From the NCBI GenBank assembly GCA_026713345.1, contig JAPOOQ010000504.1, positions 1 to 5,694 on the forward strand: a stretch of DNA of 5,694 nt, in the 5' to 3' direction. Numbering within the stretch: the first letter of the stretch is position 1; each line of letters starts with the position of its first letter. This document shows positions 5,663 through 5,694 of this stretch, in pieces. The notes below the pieces were generated by a model. The model was not told the DNA's origin. It searched no databases and saw only the letters and a program-made list of their open reading frames with translations. The translations under genes were made by a program, and so were the position numbers. This DNA comes from Gemmatimonadota bacterium. GTDB taxonomy: Bacteria > Gemmatimonadota > Gemmatimonadetes > Longimicrobiales > Gaopeijiaceae.

Positions 5663-5694
5663 TTGCAGGTCGTTCACAGAAACAGACTAGACTA

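Noticed and set aside
5685..5694. GACTA repeated twice at the right edge
   Set aside because: It is too short to mean anything and is cut by the window end.

Overview
The window is GC-rich (about 60-70% in the lines I counted). It has bacterial gene structure: short or overlapping intergenic gaps, Shine-Dalgarno-like sites, and a lipoprotein signal peptide. It looks like a high-GC bacterium, probably with a Gram-negative-type envelope. The mix of genes would suit an environmental lineage such as Gemmatimonadota, but that is a guess; no rRNA or other marker is present.

Layout from left to right. Positions 1-746 (minus) hold most of a BMP/PnrA-type substrate-binding lipoprotein of an ABC importer, cut by the left edge. 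After a 127-bp divergent intergenic region, 874-2268 (plus) encodes a complete sodium-coupled NSS/SNF-family transporter. Positions 2399-2906 (plus) hold an overlapping pair of the MNT/HEPN toxin-antitoxin type. The first is a minimal nucleotidyltransferase (MntA-like, GSx10DxD motif intact). The second is a HepT-like HEPN protein of only 68 residues, which keeps the Rx4HxY catalytic motif but lacks about 45 residues of the usual helical core. Positions 2906-5026 (plus) carry an aconitase-superfamily hydro-lyase gene with a swivel domain followed by a catalytic Fe-S domain. It is interrupted by one in-frame amber codon (TAG, 3128-3130). Positions 4980-5638 (minus) hold a VapB/Phd-type antitoxin and a VapC PIN-domain toxin, overlapping by one base, with a palindromic likely operator at 5641-5662.

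How the parts relate. The first 2.3 kb is solute uptake: one ABC binding protein and one sodium symporter, transcribed divergently. The remaining 3.4 kb is unusual. A metabolic Fe-S hydro-lyase gene is hemmed in by two toxin-antitoxin modules and overlaps both of them: a one-base stop/start overlap upstream and a 47-bp convergent overlap downstream. Both this hydro-lyase gene and the neighbouring HepT gene look damaged or altered (premature stop; internal deletion) while keeping their active-site residues. I see no phage, transposase, CRISPR or RNA gene. I did not find a clearly new multi-gene system. The best leads are the compact HepT, the amber-interrupted hydro-lyase and the overlapping layout around it.
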